This document shows, in pieces, positions 1 to 8,924 of a stretch of DNA of 20,683 bases. Source of the stretch: Nitrospinota bacterium (GTDB lineage Bacteria > UBA8248 > JACPRG01); assembly GCA_030740135.1 (NCBI GenBank), contig JASLXW010000012.1, positions 1-20,683 on the forward strand, written 5' to 3'. How positions within the stretch are numbered: the stretch's first letter is position 1; each line of letters begins with the position of its first letter. A program made the translations under genes and the position numbers. The notes under the pieces are model-generated. The model was given only the letters and a program-made list of their open reading frames with translations, searched no databases and had not been told where the DNA came from.

Positions 1-27
1 CCGGGCCGCAGAAAGTTTTCGAGGGGG

Positions 28-70
28 GGTCCAGGGGGGGACAGTTTTTAAAATGTCCCCCCCTGGGACC
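28..70. repeat. G-rich palindromic repeat just after sucC
   Basis: The arm at 28-43 (GGTCCA, seven G, ACA) is matched by its reverse complement at 54-70 with one extra base, around an AT-only-type loop (GTTTTTAAAA). It starts two bases beyond the sucC stop codon. In the sucC direction it would form a very stable RNA hairpin, but no U-run follows, so it is not a classical intrinsic terminator. Palindromes with GGGGACA/TGTCCCC ends recur as dispersed REP-like elements in many environmental genomes; that this is such a copy is inference. Confidence 0.6.
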
Positions 71-71
71 T

Positions 72-1232
72 TTACCTTTTCAGCGCTTCTATAACCTTCT
101 GCGCCCCGTCCCGCATATCGTCGCCCACCGTGAAGTTCAGGCCCGAATCCGCCAGGATCTTTCGTCCTTCCTCCACGTTTGTTCCTTCCATCCGGATGAT
201 GATCGGGACCTTCACATCGAGCTTTCGCACCGCCTCCACCACGCCCTGGGCCAGCACGTCGCAGCGCATGATGCCGCCGAAGATGTTGATGAACACCGCC
301 CGGACCGCCTCGTCGTCCATCAGGATGCGGAAGGCGTTTTCGACCATTTCCTGGCTGGCGCCTCCGCCCACGTCCAGGAAGTTCGCGGGCGAAGACCCCG
401 CCATCTTGACGATGTCCATCGTGGCCATGGCGAGGCCCGCCCCGTTGACCATGCAGCCCACCTCGCCGTCCAGCTTGATGTAATTCAGGTCGTGCTTAGC
501 GGCCTCGACTTCCAGGGGCGCCTCCTCGTCCAGGTCCCGGAGTCCGGCCACATCGGCGTGGCGGTACAGGGCGTTGTCGTCGAAGTTGAGCTTCGCGTCC
601 AGGGCCAGCAGCCGGCCGTCTTCCATCAGGGCCATCGGATTGATCTCCGCCAGGGAGCAGTCTTTGTCCTGGAAGACGCGGTACAGGTTCCGGAAAAACT
701 CCGACGCCGCGCCCAGGGCCTCTTTGGGCAAGCCCAGACCGAAAGCCAGCCGGCGGGCCTGAAAAGCCTGAAGCCCGAGGCCCGGGTCCGCGGCTTCGGT
801 GAGAATCTTCTCCGGCGTCTTCGCGGCCACTTCTTCGATGTCCATCCCGCCGGCCTCGCTGGCCATGACGACCGGGGCCGCCCGCGCCCGGTCGATCACC
901 ACGCCCAGGTAGAGCTCCTTGGCGATGGGCGTGGCTTCCTCCACCAGGACCCGTTTGACCTTTTGCCCCTCCGGGCCGGTTTGGGGGGTGACGAGCTGCA
1001 TGCCGAGGATCCGCCGCGCGGCCTCCTCCGCGTCCGCCGGGGTGTCGGCCAGCTTGACGCCGCCCCCCTTGCCGCGTCCGCCCGCGTGTATTTGCGCCTT
1101 GACGATGACGCGTCCTTTCAGGCGCTCCGCGATGGTTTTGGCGTCGGCGGGCGTTTCGGCCACCCCGCCCTCGGGCACGGGAATGCCGAAAGACTTCAGG
1201 ATCTCTTTGCCTTGATATTCATGGATCTTCAT
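72..1232 (-). CDS. sucC: Succinyl-CoA synthetase (ligase), beta subunit
   Basis: Beta subunit of the TCA-cycle enzyme that converts succinyl-CoA to succinate with nucleotide triphosphate formation; it acts in the cytoplasm as a complex with the alpha subunit SucD. The 386 residues match the usual length. The protein opens with the typical [12 protein letters not shown], followed by an ATP-grasp domain with [18 protein letters not shown] near residue 45, AEINPMAL near 195, and a C-terminal CoA-ligase domain with FLDVGGGAS and [17 protein letters not shown] near 290-330. The ATG start is supported by the family N-terminus; the ribosome-binding site is weak (GGGGCC). It is the last gene of the TCA cluster seen here, 153 bases after sdhB. 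sucD, its obligate partner, is not in the window and could lie past the left edge. ATP versus GTP preference cannot be judged by eye. Confidence 0.97.
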   Translation of the reverse strand: MKIHEYQGKEILKSFGIPVPEGGVAETPADAKTIAERLKGRVIVKAQIHAGGRGKGGGVKLADTPADAEEAARRILGMQLVTPQTGPEGQKVKRVLVEEATPIAKELYLGVVIDRARAAPVVMASEAGGMDIEEVAAKTPEKILTEAADPGLGLQAFQARRLAFGLGLPKEALGAASEFFRNLYRVFQDKDCSLAEINPMALMEDGRLLALDAKLNFDDNALYRHADVAGLRDLDEEAPLEVEAAKHDLNYIKLDGEVGCMVNGAGLAMATMDIVKMAGSSPANFLDVGGGASQEMVENAFRILMDDEAVRAVFINIFGGIMRCDVLAQGVVEAVRKLDVKVPIIIRMEGTNVEEGRKILADSGLNFTVGDDMRDGAQKVIEALKR

Positions 1233-1310
1233 GCGATGGCCCCGGAACGAGCCCGTCGAGTTCAGCCCGTTCAGGTTAGAGGAGTTCGCAATGGTCTCAC
1301 ATAGGACGCT

Positions 1311-1376
1311 CCGGCCGGGCAGGATGCCCGGCCTACCGATTGGTAGGAAGCCGGCATTTTCAAACCGGTAGGGCGG
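1311..1376. repeat. Compound palindromic (REP-like) repeat between sucC and sdhB
   Basis: Two inverted repeats are stacked. GGCCGGGCA/TGCCCGGCC (1313-1321 with 1325-1333, loop GGA) is perfect, and CCTACC/GGTAGG (1332-1337 with 1342-1347, loop GATT) follows directly. A third CCGG...CCGG pair (1351-1354, 1365-1368) ends in GGTAGGGCGG. The block fills most of the 153-base gap between sdhB and sucC. It could act as a terminator or mRNA-stabilising element between the two genes. The nested palindromes with GGTAGG ends look like a dispersed intergenic repeat, which needs genome-wide counting. Confidence 0.6.
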
Positions 1377-1385
1377 CCCCCGCCG

Positions 1386-2117
1386 TCACCTTCCCAAGAT
1401 TTTCTTGAACAACTTCCGGATGGGGTCGTAATACTCGTCCACCACCCGCTCCTTGAGGGGGATGATGGCGTTGTCCGTGATATGGATCTCCTCCGGGCAG
1501 ACCTCGGTGCAGCACTTGGTGATGTTGCACAACCCGATGCCCGCCTCGTCCTTGAGGTGTTCCAGCCTGGAGGCCGTGTCCAGGGGGTGCATCTCCAATC
1601 CGGCCATGCGGACCAAGAACCGGGGGCCGGAGAACTGCGGCGTGTTGCCGTGAGTCCGCAGGACGTGGCAAACGTCCTGGCAGAGAAAGCACTCGATGCA
1701 CTTCCTGAACTCCTGGACCCGGTCCACGTCGGGCTGGTACATCTTCCAATCGGTCTCGGGGTCCGGGGTGAAGTGGGTGATCTTCTTGTTGACCTCGTAG
1801 TTCCACGAGACGTCCGTCACCAGGTCCTTGATGATCGGGAAGGCCTTCATCGGATAGACCGTGATGGGCTCCTCCTCCGGGAGCTCATCCATCCGGGTTT
1901 TGCACATCAGGCTCGGTTTGCCGTTCACCTCCGCGCTGCACGATCCGCACTTGGCGGCCTTGCAGTTCCAGCGGACGGCCAGGTCCGGCTCGATGTGTTC
2001 CTGGATGTAATGGATGGCGTCCAGGACGACCATGCCTTCTTCAACCGGGACGCGGTATTCCTTTTCCTCCCCGCCCCGGGCATCGCCTCGGAAAACTCTC
2101 AGAACGGCCTCATGCAT
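1386..2117 (-). CDS. sdhB: Succinate dehydrogenase iron-sulfur subunit
   Basis: Electron-transfer subunit of succinate dehydrogenase (complex II), passing electrons from the flavin of SdhA to the membrane subunit. All three cluster motifs are visible in 243 residues: C52, C57, C60 and C72 for the [2Fe-2S] cluster (NCKAAKCGSC); C140, C143, C146 and C150 for the [4Fe-4S] cluster (CIECFLCQDVC); and C197, C202, C203 and C207 (CNITKCCTEVCP), which supply the remaining ligands. The ATG lies three bases after the sdhA stop and has a GAGGAG ribosome-binding site inside the sdhA end, so translation is probably coupled. The order sdhC-sdhA-sdhB and the overall lengths resemble the mycobacterial Sdh1 operon. 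Fumarate reductase is the alternative, but the TCA context favours Sdh. Confidence 0.95.
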   Translation of the reverse strand: MHEAVLRVFRGDARGGEEKEYRVPVEEGMVVLDAIHYIQEHIEPDLAVRWNCKAAKCGSCSAEVNGKPSLMCKTRMDELPEEEPITVYPMKAFPIIKDLVTDVSWNYEVNKKITHFTPDPETDWKMYQPDVDRVQEFRKCIECFLCQDVCHVLRTHGNTPQFSGPRFLVRMAGLEMHPLDTASRLEHLKDEAGIGLCNITKCCTEVCPEEIHITDNAIIPLKERVVDEYYDPIRKLFKKILGR

Positions 2118-2120
2118 GGG

Positions 2121-3911
2121 CTAGTTCTCCTCGAACATCTTCTTCAGCTCGTCGGGCATCTCGGGAAGGGGGGCGGCGTCAATCTTCATTTCTCCGCCTT
2201 CCAGCTTGATGACGGTGTTCACACCCCCCTGCTCCTCCGTGCTGTCCGGATAGTCGGCGCGGGTGTGGGCGCCCCGGCTCTCCTCCCTCCGGAGCGCCGA
2301 CAGCGCGATCGCCTCGCAGATCTCGATCATGTTTTTCAGGTCGATGCACAGGTGCCAGCCGGGGTTGAACAGCCGGGAGCCGGTGGCCCGCGCGCGGCCG
2401 ACCCGCTCCTTGAACCCCTTCAGCCCTTCCAGTCCGCGCTCGAGCCCTTCGGCGTCGCGGATGATCCCTACGTTGTCCTGCATGTGGTCGCGAAGCTCGC
2501 GATGAATCTTGAAGGGGTCCTCGCCGTCGGAGCGCTCGAAGGGCGCCAGGACCTCCGCCGTAGCGCGATCCACTTCTTCCGAATCCACCGTCGGGGCGGC
2601 GCCCATGTCTTTGGCGCACCCGGCGGCCGCCAGGCCGGCGAGCCGGCCGAAGACCAGCAGGTCCGAAAGCGAATTGCCGCCCAGGCGGTTCGAGCCGTGA
2701 AGCCCTCCGGCCGCCTCGCCCGCGGCGAACAGGCCGGGGACCGTGGCGGCGGAGGTCTTTCCTTCGACGCGGACGCCCCCCATGATGTAGTGGGTGGTCG
2801 GCCCGACTTCCATGGCCTGCTGCGTGATGTCCACGTCCGCCAGCTCCATGAACTGCATGTACATGCTGGGCAGCTTTCTCTTGACGTATTCGGCGGGCTT
2901 GTGCGAGATGTCCAGATAGGCCCCGCCGTGCTCGCTGCCGCGGCCCTCTTTGACTTCGTTCAGGATGGCCCGGGCCACGACGTCTCGGGTGAGCAGGTCC
3001 GGCGTACGGCGCGCGGATTTGTCTCCCGCCAGCCAGCGGTTGGCCTCCTCTTCGGTCTCGGCGGTCTCCGAGCGGAACATGTCCGGGATGTAATTGAACA
3101 TGAACCGCTCGCCCTTGTTGTTCTTGAGCAGCCCGCCGTCCCCCCGGACGCCCTCGGTGACGAGGATGCCCATGACACCCGGGGGCCAGATCATCCCGGT
3201 CGGATGGAACTGGACGAACTCCATGTCAATCAGCTCGGCCCCCGCCCGGTAGGCGAGCGCCATGCCGTCGGCGGTGTACTCCCAGGAGTTGGACGTGATC
3301 TTGTACGCCATCCCGACGCCGCCCGTGGCCAGGACGACGGCCTTGGCCTTGTACAGAACGAACCGGCCGCTCTCCCGCCAGTATCCCAGGGCTCCGCTGA
3401 TCCGGCCGCCGTCCTTGAAGAGATGGGTGATGGTGCACTCCATATAGACGTCGATGCCCAGGTGGACGCCCCGGTCCTGGAGGGTGCGGATCATCTCCAG
3501 CCCGGTCCGGTCGCCCACGTGTGCGAGCCTTCGCCAGCGGTGGCCTCCGAAGGAGCGCTGGAGGATCCCGCCTTCCGGGGTGCGGTCGAAGAGCGCCCCC
3601 CATTCCTCGAGCTCTTTGACCCGGTCCGGGGATTCCTGGGCGTGGACCTGCGCCATTCCCCACTGGTTCAGCATCTTGCCGCCGCGCATCGTGTCGCGGA
3701 AGTGGGTTTGCCAGTTGTCCTCGGGGTCCACGCTGGCCAGGGCCGCGGCGATGCCTCCTTCGGCCATCACCGTGTGGGCCTTGCCCAGCAGGGATTTGCA
3801 CACCAGGCCCACGGACACCCCCTGGGCGGACGCCTCGATGGCCGCGCGGAGTCCCGCGCCTCCCGCGCCGATGACGATCACGTCATATTCGTGGGTTTCG
3901 ATATTTTCCAT
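2121..3911 (-). CDS. sdhA: Succinate dehydrogenase flavoprotein subunit
   Basis: Catalytic subunit that oxidises succinate to fumarate with covalently bound FAD. It has 596 residues. The Rossmann motif GAGGAG is at 15-20; the likely FAD-linking histidine is H46 in GKAHTVMAEGG. Active-site signatures are HPTG (H236), TEGVRGDGG (R256), HYIMGG (H374) and GSNRLGGNSL (R409). The reading frame stays open upstream, but the start at 3911 is preferred: MENIETHEYDVIVIGAGGAG is the normal family N-terminus, a GTGAGG ribosome-binding site precedes it, and the ATG overlaps the sdhC stop by one base (TGATG), implying coupling. The first 60-odd residues of the longer frame are an antisense-like, proline/glycine-rich shadow inside sdhC. 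Confidence 0.96.
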   Translation of the reverse strand: MENIETHEYDVIVIGAGGAGLRAAIEASAQGVSVGLVCKSLLGKAHTVMAEGGIAAALASVDPEDNWQTHFRDTMRGGKMLNQWGMAQVHAQESPDRVKELEEWGALFDRTPEGGILQRSFGGHRWRRLAHVGDRTGLEMIRTLQDRGVHLGIDVYMECTITHLFKDGGRISGALGYWRESGRFVLYKAKAVVLATGGVGMAYKITSNSWEYTADGMALAYRAGAELIDMEFVQFHPTGMIWPPGVMGILVTEGVRGDGGLLKNNKGERFMFNYIPDMFRSETAETEEEANRWLAGDKSARRTPDLLTRDVVARAILNEVKEGRGSEHGGAYLDISHKPAEYVKRKLPSMYMQFMELADVDITQQAMEVGPTTHYIMGGVRVEGKTSAATVPGLFAAGEAAGGLHGSNRLGGNSLSDLLVFGRLAGLAAAGCAKDMGAAPTVDSEEVDRATAEVLAPFERSDGEDPFKIHRELRDHMQDNVGIIRDAEGLERGLEGLKGFKERVGRARATGSRLFNPGWHLCIDLKNMIEICEAIALSALRREESRGAHTRADYPDSTEEQGGVNTVIKLEGGEMKIDAAPLPEMPDELKKMFEEN

Positions 3912-4663
3912 CAGAAAAACCTCACGTCCTGGATGACGCCCGAAGCGACCAGCCGGACGTACAGATCCGCAAGCCCCACCATGACCAGGCTGACCCAGGC
4001 CCAAAACATGTGGTGGTGGTTGATCAGGCTGACCCCGCTCCAGACCTTGTGCCGCGCGCCGCCTTGGTGCGTGCACGTCATGCAATCCAGCTTCCCGCCG
4101 ATGAGGTGCCGGAAGCTGTGGCAGGAGAAGGTGTACGCTGAGAGCAGGAGCACGTTGGCCAGCAGGACCAGCGTCCCGACGCCCATCCCGAAGCGTCCCG
4201 AGAAGAAGAAGGCCTCAAAGGTGTCGTACCAGAGAAAGGCCAGAACCACGACGGCCGCGTAGAAAAAATACCGGTGCAGGTTCTGAAGAACGAAGGGAAA
4301 GGCCCGTTCGCCCACATAGTACCGGCCCTTTCGCTCTTCCACCGCGCACGCGGGCGGGTCCTGGAAATAGGCCCGGTAGTAGGCCTTGCGGTAGTAGTAG
4401 CAGGTCCCCCGGAACCCCAGCGGCGCCCACAAAATCAGAATGGCGGGAGAAAAGGGCCACCAATCCACCAGAATCAGCGGGGAGTAAAAGGGGGACAGGT
4501 AAGGCGCGGCGTAGTAGTTCTCGCCCTGAAAAGCCGCCCAGGTGGCGTACACGCCGAAAAGCCCGAGGCCGAGGCCGGTCACCAGGGGTTCCAACCACCA
4601 GGCGTCGCGCCGTTTCGTCGCGCCGAAGCCTTCTCCTCCGACGGTTGCAGCCGCGTTGGCCAT
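3911..4663 (-). CDS. sdhC: Succinate dehydrogenase membrane anchor, large single-subunit type (Sdh1-like)
   Basis: Membrane subunit that takes electrons from SdhB to quinone. At 250 residues it is about twice the length of classical SdhC or SdhD, and no separate SdhD is encoded nearby. Hydrophobic segments are seen at about 25-45, 65-85, 128-146, 160-180 and 214-236, suggesting five helices. Notable residues are C88, C106, C181, H182, H186, C194, C197 and H199, including the pattern CHSFRH followed by CMTCTH. From family knowledge, mycobacterial Sdh1 has a large anchor of this kind with a membrane-embedded Rieske-type [2Fe-2S] cluster; similarity here is from recall and pattern only. A strong AAGGAGAG ribosome-binding site sits just before the ATG. 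The gene lies 27 bases after the fumarase beta gene and overlaps sdhA by one base. Confidence 0.88.
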   Translation of the reverse strand: MANAAATVGGEGFGATKRRDAWWLEPLVTGLGLGLFGVYATWAAFQGENYYAAPYLSPFYSPLILVDWWPFSPAILILWAPLGFRGTCYYYRKAYYRAYFQDPPACAVEERKGRYYVGERAFPFVLQNLHRYFFYAAVVVLAFLWYDTFEAFFFSGRFGMGVGTLVLLANVLLLSAYTFSCHSFRHLIGGKLDCMTCTHQGGARHKVWSGVSLINHHHMFWAWVSLVMVGLADLYVRLVASGVIQDVRFF

Positions 4664-4690
4664 GCGAATCTCTCCTTGCTTTCGGATGCG

Positions 4691-5260
4691 CTACGTCCGA
4701 TTTCCCTTTCGGGCGAACGCCTCTTTGCCCATCCGGAAGAGGTCGTTGCCCGAAACGTCGTTGGCGACGATCACCGGAAAGCCCTCCACCTCCAGACGGC
4801 GGACGGCCTCCGTTCCCAGATCCTCGTAGGCCAGCATTTCGCTGGACTTGATGTGTTGAGACAGCAGCGTACCCGCCCCGCCCACGGCGGCGAAGTATAC
4901 GCACTTGTATTTCCGGATGGCCTCGACCACTTCCGGACCCCGCGCGCCCTTGCCGATCATCCCCTTCATCCCCAGGGCCATCAGCTTGGGAGAGTACGCG
5001 TCCATCCGCGACGCGGTGGTGGGGCCGGCCGCGCCGATGACCTCCCCGGGCTTGGGGGGCGTGGGTCCGACGAAGTATATCACTTGCCCCTTCAAATCGA
5101 CAGGGAGCGGCTCGCCGGCGTCGATCCGCTCCACCCACCGCTTATGGGCCGCGTCTCTCGCCGTGATGAGCGACCCGCTGATCCGGACCCTGTCGCCGGC
5201 CCGGAGGCCTTCGACGTCGGCGTCGGTCAGGGGCGTGCTGAGTTGCTTTTCTTCCGACAC
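4691..5260 (-). CDS. Class I fumarate hydratase, beta (C-terminal) subunit
   Basis: Small subunit of the oxygen-sensitive, [4Fe-4S]-dependent two-subunit fumarase that interconverts fumarate and malate. The 189 residues match the Fe-S hydro-lyase C-terminal (swivelling) domain. Recognisable stretches are DRVRISGSLITARDAAHKR near residue 25, GPTPPKPGEVIGAAGPTTASRMD near 65-87, and GMKGMIGKG near 97-105. GTG at 5260 is used as start because it gives the normal family N-terminus and lies 10 bases after the alpha-subunit stop; the nearby ATG at 5271 is out of frame. The main alternative is the paralogous L(+)-tartrate dehydratase beta subunit, but the flanking mdh and sdh genes make fumarase far more likely. 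Confidence 0.92.
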   Translation of the reverse strand: MSEEKQLSTPLTDADVEGLRAGDRVRISGSLITARDAAHKRWVERIDAGEPLPVDLKGQVIYFVGPTPPKPGEVIGAAGPTTASRMDAYSPKLMALGMKGMIGKGARGPEVVEAIRKYKCVYFAAVGGAGTLLSQHIKSSEMLAYEDLGTEAVRRLEVEGFPVIVANDVSGNDLFRMGKEAFARKGNRT

Positions 5261-5270
5261 GGGATTTCCA

Positions 5271-6116
5271 TTACAGGGTCACCTCCCGGTGGCGGTGGGA
5301 ATGACACTCGATGTTCACGGCCACGGGCAAACTGGCGATGTGGCACGGATGGGTCTCGACGTGGACTGCCAGGGCGGTTACCCGGCCGCCGAACCCCATG
5401 GGCCCGACGCCGGAGTCGTTGATGGCTTCGAGGCACTCCGCCTCGAGCGCGGCCGTTTCCGGGTCCGGATGGGGCGCGCCCAGCTCCCGCAGCAGCGCCC
5501 GCTTGGCGAACAGGGCCGACTTCTCGAACGTCCCGCCGACCCCCGCCCCCACGATCAAAGGCGGGCACGCACTGGGGCCGGCGCTCACGGCCGCTTCGAC
5601 GATGAAGTCCCGCACCCCCTGCCGCCCGTCGGACGGCTTGAGCATCCGGAGCCGGCTCTGGTTTTCGCTGCCGCCCCCCTTGGCGTCGAAGATGATGCGG
5701 AGGTCCTCTCCGGGAACGATGCGGGTGTGGATCACCGCGGGCGTGTTGTCGCCCGTGTTCAACCGGCCGGAGAAGGGACGCTCGACGATCGAGGCCCGCA
5801 ACAGCCCGTCCCGGTAACCCCGCCGCACGCCCTCCTGGACGGCCTCCTCCAGGCTTCCCCCCGCGACGTGCAGGTCCTGCCCCACATCCAGGAAGAAGAC
5901 GGCAACCCCCGTGTCCTGGCAGAGAGGGGACTCCCGCTCGCCGGCCAGGCGGGCGTTTTCGGTGAGCTGTTCGAGGACGATCAATCCCGCGGCCGATTCC
6001 TCGCGTTCCATGGACCGCGCGAAGGCCGCCTTCATGTCCCCGCCCAGGTCGCGGTTGGCCCGCACGCACATCTCCTGGACGGTTTCGGTGATGAGCGCGG
6101 CTTCGATCTCTCGCAC
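5271..6116 (-). CDS. Class I fumarate hydratase, alpha (N-terminal, Fe-S) subunit
   Basis: Large subunit of the two-subunit class I fumarase, carrying the [4Fe-4S] cluster that activates the substrate hydroxyl. It has 281 residues, the normal length. Three cysteines in conserved settings are the expected cluster ligands: ESPLCQDTG (about residue 66), GPSACPPLIVG (about 184) and VETHPCHIASLP (about 258). Other typical blocks are PAVIHTRIVPG and GVGPMGFGGRVTALAVHVE. The start is GTG at 6116, preceded by AGGGA at a good distance; the N-terminus MREIEAALITETVQEM fits the family. It sits 93 bases after mdh, a spacer with no evident signal, and 10 bases before the beta subunit. Tartrate dehydratase alpha is the less likely alternative. 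Confidence 0.93.
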   Translation of the reverse strand: MREIEAALITETVQEMCVRANRDLGGDMKAAFARSMEREESAAGLIVLEQLTENARLAGERESPLCQDTGVAVFFLDVGQDLHVAGGSLEEAVQEGVRRGYRDGLLRASIVERPFSGRLNTGDNTPAVIHTRIVPGEDLRIIFDAKGGGSENQSRLRMLKPSDGRQGVRDFIVEAAVSAGPSACPPLIVGAGVGGTFEKSALFAKRALLRELGAPHPDPETAALEAECLEAINDSGVGPMGFGGRVTALAVHVETHPCHIASLPVAVNIECHSHRHREVTL

Positions 6117-6209
6117 GGCTGAGTCCCTGATTTCGACGGCGGGTTGCGCGGACGCGCCGCCCTCGAGTCCATCCGGAGCCGATGAAATTTGCGGGGGAAT
6201 TTCGAACCC

Positions 6210-7148
6210 TCAGATTTCGTCCAGATTGATGAGGCCGATGGAGGCCTTGACGCCCTCGGCCGACTTCATGAGCGCGGCCTGCTCGTCCTCGGACAGGGGG
6301 AGCTCGATGACCCGCTCGACGCCGTCTTTTCCGAGCTTGATGGGGACGCCCAGGAAGATCCCGCTGACGCCGTACTCCCCTTCCAGGTAAGCGGCGCAGG
6401 GGAGGATCCGCTTCTTGTCCCTGACGATGGCCTCGACCATCTGGGTCACGGCCGCGCCGGGGGCGTAGAAGGCGCTGCCGGTCTTGAGGTGGCCGACGAT
6501 CTCCGCCCCGCCGTTCGCCGTCCGGTCGACGATCTTCTCCAGGACGTCGGGAGAGAGGAACTCCGTGACGGGGATCCCGCCGATGGAGGTGAAGTTGACG
6601 AGCGGGACCATGGCGTCGCCGTGACCGCCCAGGACGAGGGCCTGAACGTCCTCGACCGAGACGTCGGCGGCCTCGGCCAGGAACGTCCGGTAGCGCGCGG
6701 TGTCCAGGATGCCGGCCATCCCGACCACCCGGTTCTTGGGGAATCCGGTGACTTCCTTGGCCACCCAGACCATCGTATCCAGGGGGTTCGAGACGACGAC
6801 CAGGATGCAGTCGGGGGACTGCTTGACCACTTCCCGCGCGACCCCCCCGACGATCTTCGCGTTGGTCGAGAGGAGGTCTTCCCGGCTCATGCCGGGCTTG
6901 CGGGCGATCCCCGCGGTGATGACCACGATATCGGAACCCTCGGTGGCGTGGTAATCATTCGTTCCCGTGATCCGGCTGTCGAAGCCTTCCACCGGTCCGG
7001 CCTGATGGAGGTCCAGCCCCTTGCCTTGGGGGATGCCCTCGATGATGTCCACCAGGACGATGTCGCCCAGCTCTTTCGACGCGGACCAGTGGGCGGTCGT
7101 GGCGCCTACGTTGCCCGCGCCCACGATGGTGATTTTGGCCCTTTTCAT
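6210..7148 (-). CDS. mdh: Malate dehydrogenase, LDH-like type
   Basis: NAD-dependent oxidation of malate to oxaloacetate in the cytoplasm. The 312 residues show the dinucleotide-binding GAGNVGA (10-16), an acidic residue D34 at the end of the second strand (VLVDIIEG) favouring NAD over NADP, the substrate loop ARKPGMSR with R83 (a position that is Gln in lactate dehydrogenases) and R90, NPLDTM near 121, and the catalytic His in GGHGDAM (H176). The Arg in the loop supports malate rather than lactate. The ATG at 7148 has a GGGAGAG ribosome-binding site. The gene lies 13 bases after icd, so the two are almost certainly co-transcribed. Confidence 0.96.
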   Translation of the reverse strand: MKRAKITIVGAGNVGATTAHWSASKELGDIVLVDIIEGIPQGKGLDLHQAGPVEGFDSRITGTNDYHATEGSDIVVITAGIARKPGMSREDLLSTNAKIVGGVAREVVKQSPDCILVVVSNPLDTMVWVAKEVTGFPKNRVVGMAGILDTARYRTFLAEAADVSVEDVQALVLGGHGDAMVPLVNFTSIGGIPVTEFLSPDVLEKIVDRTANGGAEIVGHLKTGSAFYAPGAAVTQMVEAIVRDKKRILPCAAYLEGEYGVSGIFLGVPIKLGKDGVERVIELPLSEDEQAALMKSAEGVKASIGLINLDEI

Positions 7149-7161
7149 CTCGGACTCTCCC

Positions 7162-8403
<1,242 letters not shown>

Positions 8404-8410
8404 TCAGATA

Positions 8411-8424
8411 CTCCTACTGTAGGA
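8411..8424 (-). promoter_or_regulatory. icd ribosome-binding site inside a small hairpin
   Basis: On the minus strand TCCTA and TAGGA flank a three-base CAG loop, and the second arm contains the TAGGAG Shine-Dalgarno sequence seven bases before the icd ATG. If the five-pair stem forms it would partly hide the ribosome-binding site, allowing translational control. The stem is short, so this may be incidental. Confidence 0.45.
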
Positions 8425-8433
8425 AAAACCGAC

Positions 8434-8445
8434 GGGATATATCCC
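8434..8445. promoter_or_regulatory. Perfect 12-base palindrome upstream of icd, candidate operator
   Basis: GGGATATATCCC is its own reverse complement and lies 31-42 bases before the icd start, just downstream of the weak promoter candidate. This is a plausible position for a dimeric repressor site. It could alternatively form an RNA hairpin in the icd leader. The regulator is unknown. Confidence 0.4.
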
Positions 8446-8450
8446 TTTAC

Positions 8451-8482
8451 TACATAATCCCGATTGGAAAACATCAAACAAA
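8451..8482 (-). promoter_or_regulatory. Weak candidate promoter for the icd cluster
   Basis: The most AT-rich part of the spacer reads TTGATG, 15 bases, TATGTA on the minus strand, or in an alternative register TTGTTT, 16 bases, GATTAT. Neither is close to consensus, but the position fits a leader of about 40-50 bases that would include the palindrome and the SD hairpin. Confidence 0.33.
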
Positions 8483-8888
8483 ACGACGGAAAAAAACGCG
8501 CGGGGATCCCCCCTCCCGAAGGCGGATGGAATCCCCATCGCTGACGTTTTTCTGGAGCTTAGAATGCCTTCTATCCGGAAAGTCCTCTCACGGCGGTCAA
8601 TCAGAGGACGGTCCTGATTCCGCGAACAATCGCCTTGATTCTTCATCGAATCCGAGGCCGGGCGTAAGAAGGAATCTGTTTCGGATCGTATGCGGAACCG
8701 GAACGGGTTGTCAATCGGGCGACGAGCGACGATGAAGATTCAGGAAAACCCCGAAGTGCGCCGGGGTGTGCAACGGCCTTGATGAACATTGACTGGAAGA
8801 AGGAATGGAAAGGGTCAGGGAGGCGTGCGGTCTCTCCGGCCGGAGATGCGGAAGTCATCCGGCGTTTCGCGGGACGCCCCGCACACCG

Positions 8889-8897
8889 TGGTATGAT
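8889..8897 (+). promoter_or_regulatory. Extended -10 promoter for pdxA-rsmA
   Basis: TGGTATGAT is a TGn-extended -10 element ending 27 bases before the pdxA ATG, giving a leader of about 20 bases. No good -35 box is visible at the expected distance, which is tolerated by extended -10 promoters. Confidence 0.5.
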
Positions 8898-8924
8898 TCG
8901 CGGGGATGCCCTGAATGGATTGCC

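Larger units (their letters stand above)
8404..8924. other. Divergent intergenic region between icd and pdxA
   Basis: This 521-base spacer has no convincing gene; the short open frames on either strand have no recognisable product. On the icd side lie the SD hairpin, a 12-base palindrome and a weak promoter. GGGGATCCCC at 8502-8511 is a further 10-base palindrome. Two hairpins further out read as terminator-like on the minus strand: GTCCTCT/AGAGGAC (8582-8588 with 8603-8609) and ACCCCG/CGGGGT (8748-8753 with 8762-8767), followed in that direction by short, poor T-runs. The pdxA promoter lies at the right end. Nothing else stands out in 8610-8740 or 8770-8885. Confidence 0.6.

Noticed and set aside
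28..70. Classical Rho-independent terminator of sucC
   Set aside because: The stem is strong, but no U-run follows it in the sucC direction.
1482..4262. 926-codon plus-strand open frame
   Set aside because: It is antisense to sdhB, sdhA and part of sdhC. In GC-rich genes the codons TTA, CTA and TCA are rare, so the opposite strand lacks stops; the product has no recognisable motif.
8404..8646. 80-codon minus-strand open frame upstream of icd
   Set aside because: Covers the promoter, palindrome and hairpins, has no known motif and no clear ribosome-binding site.
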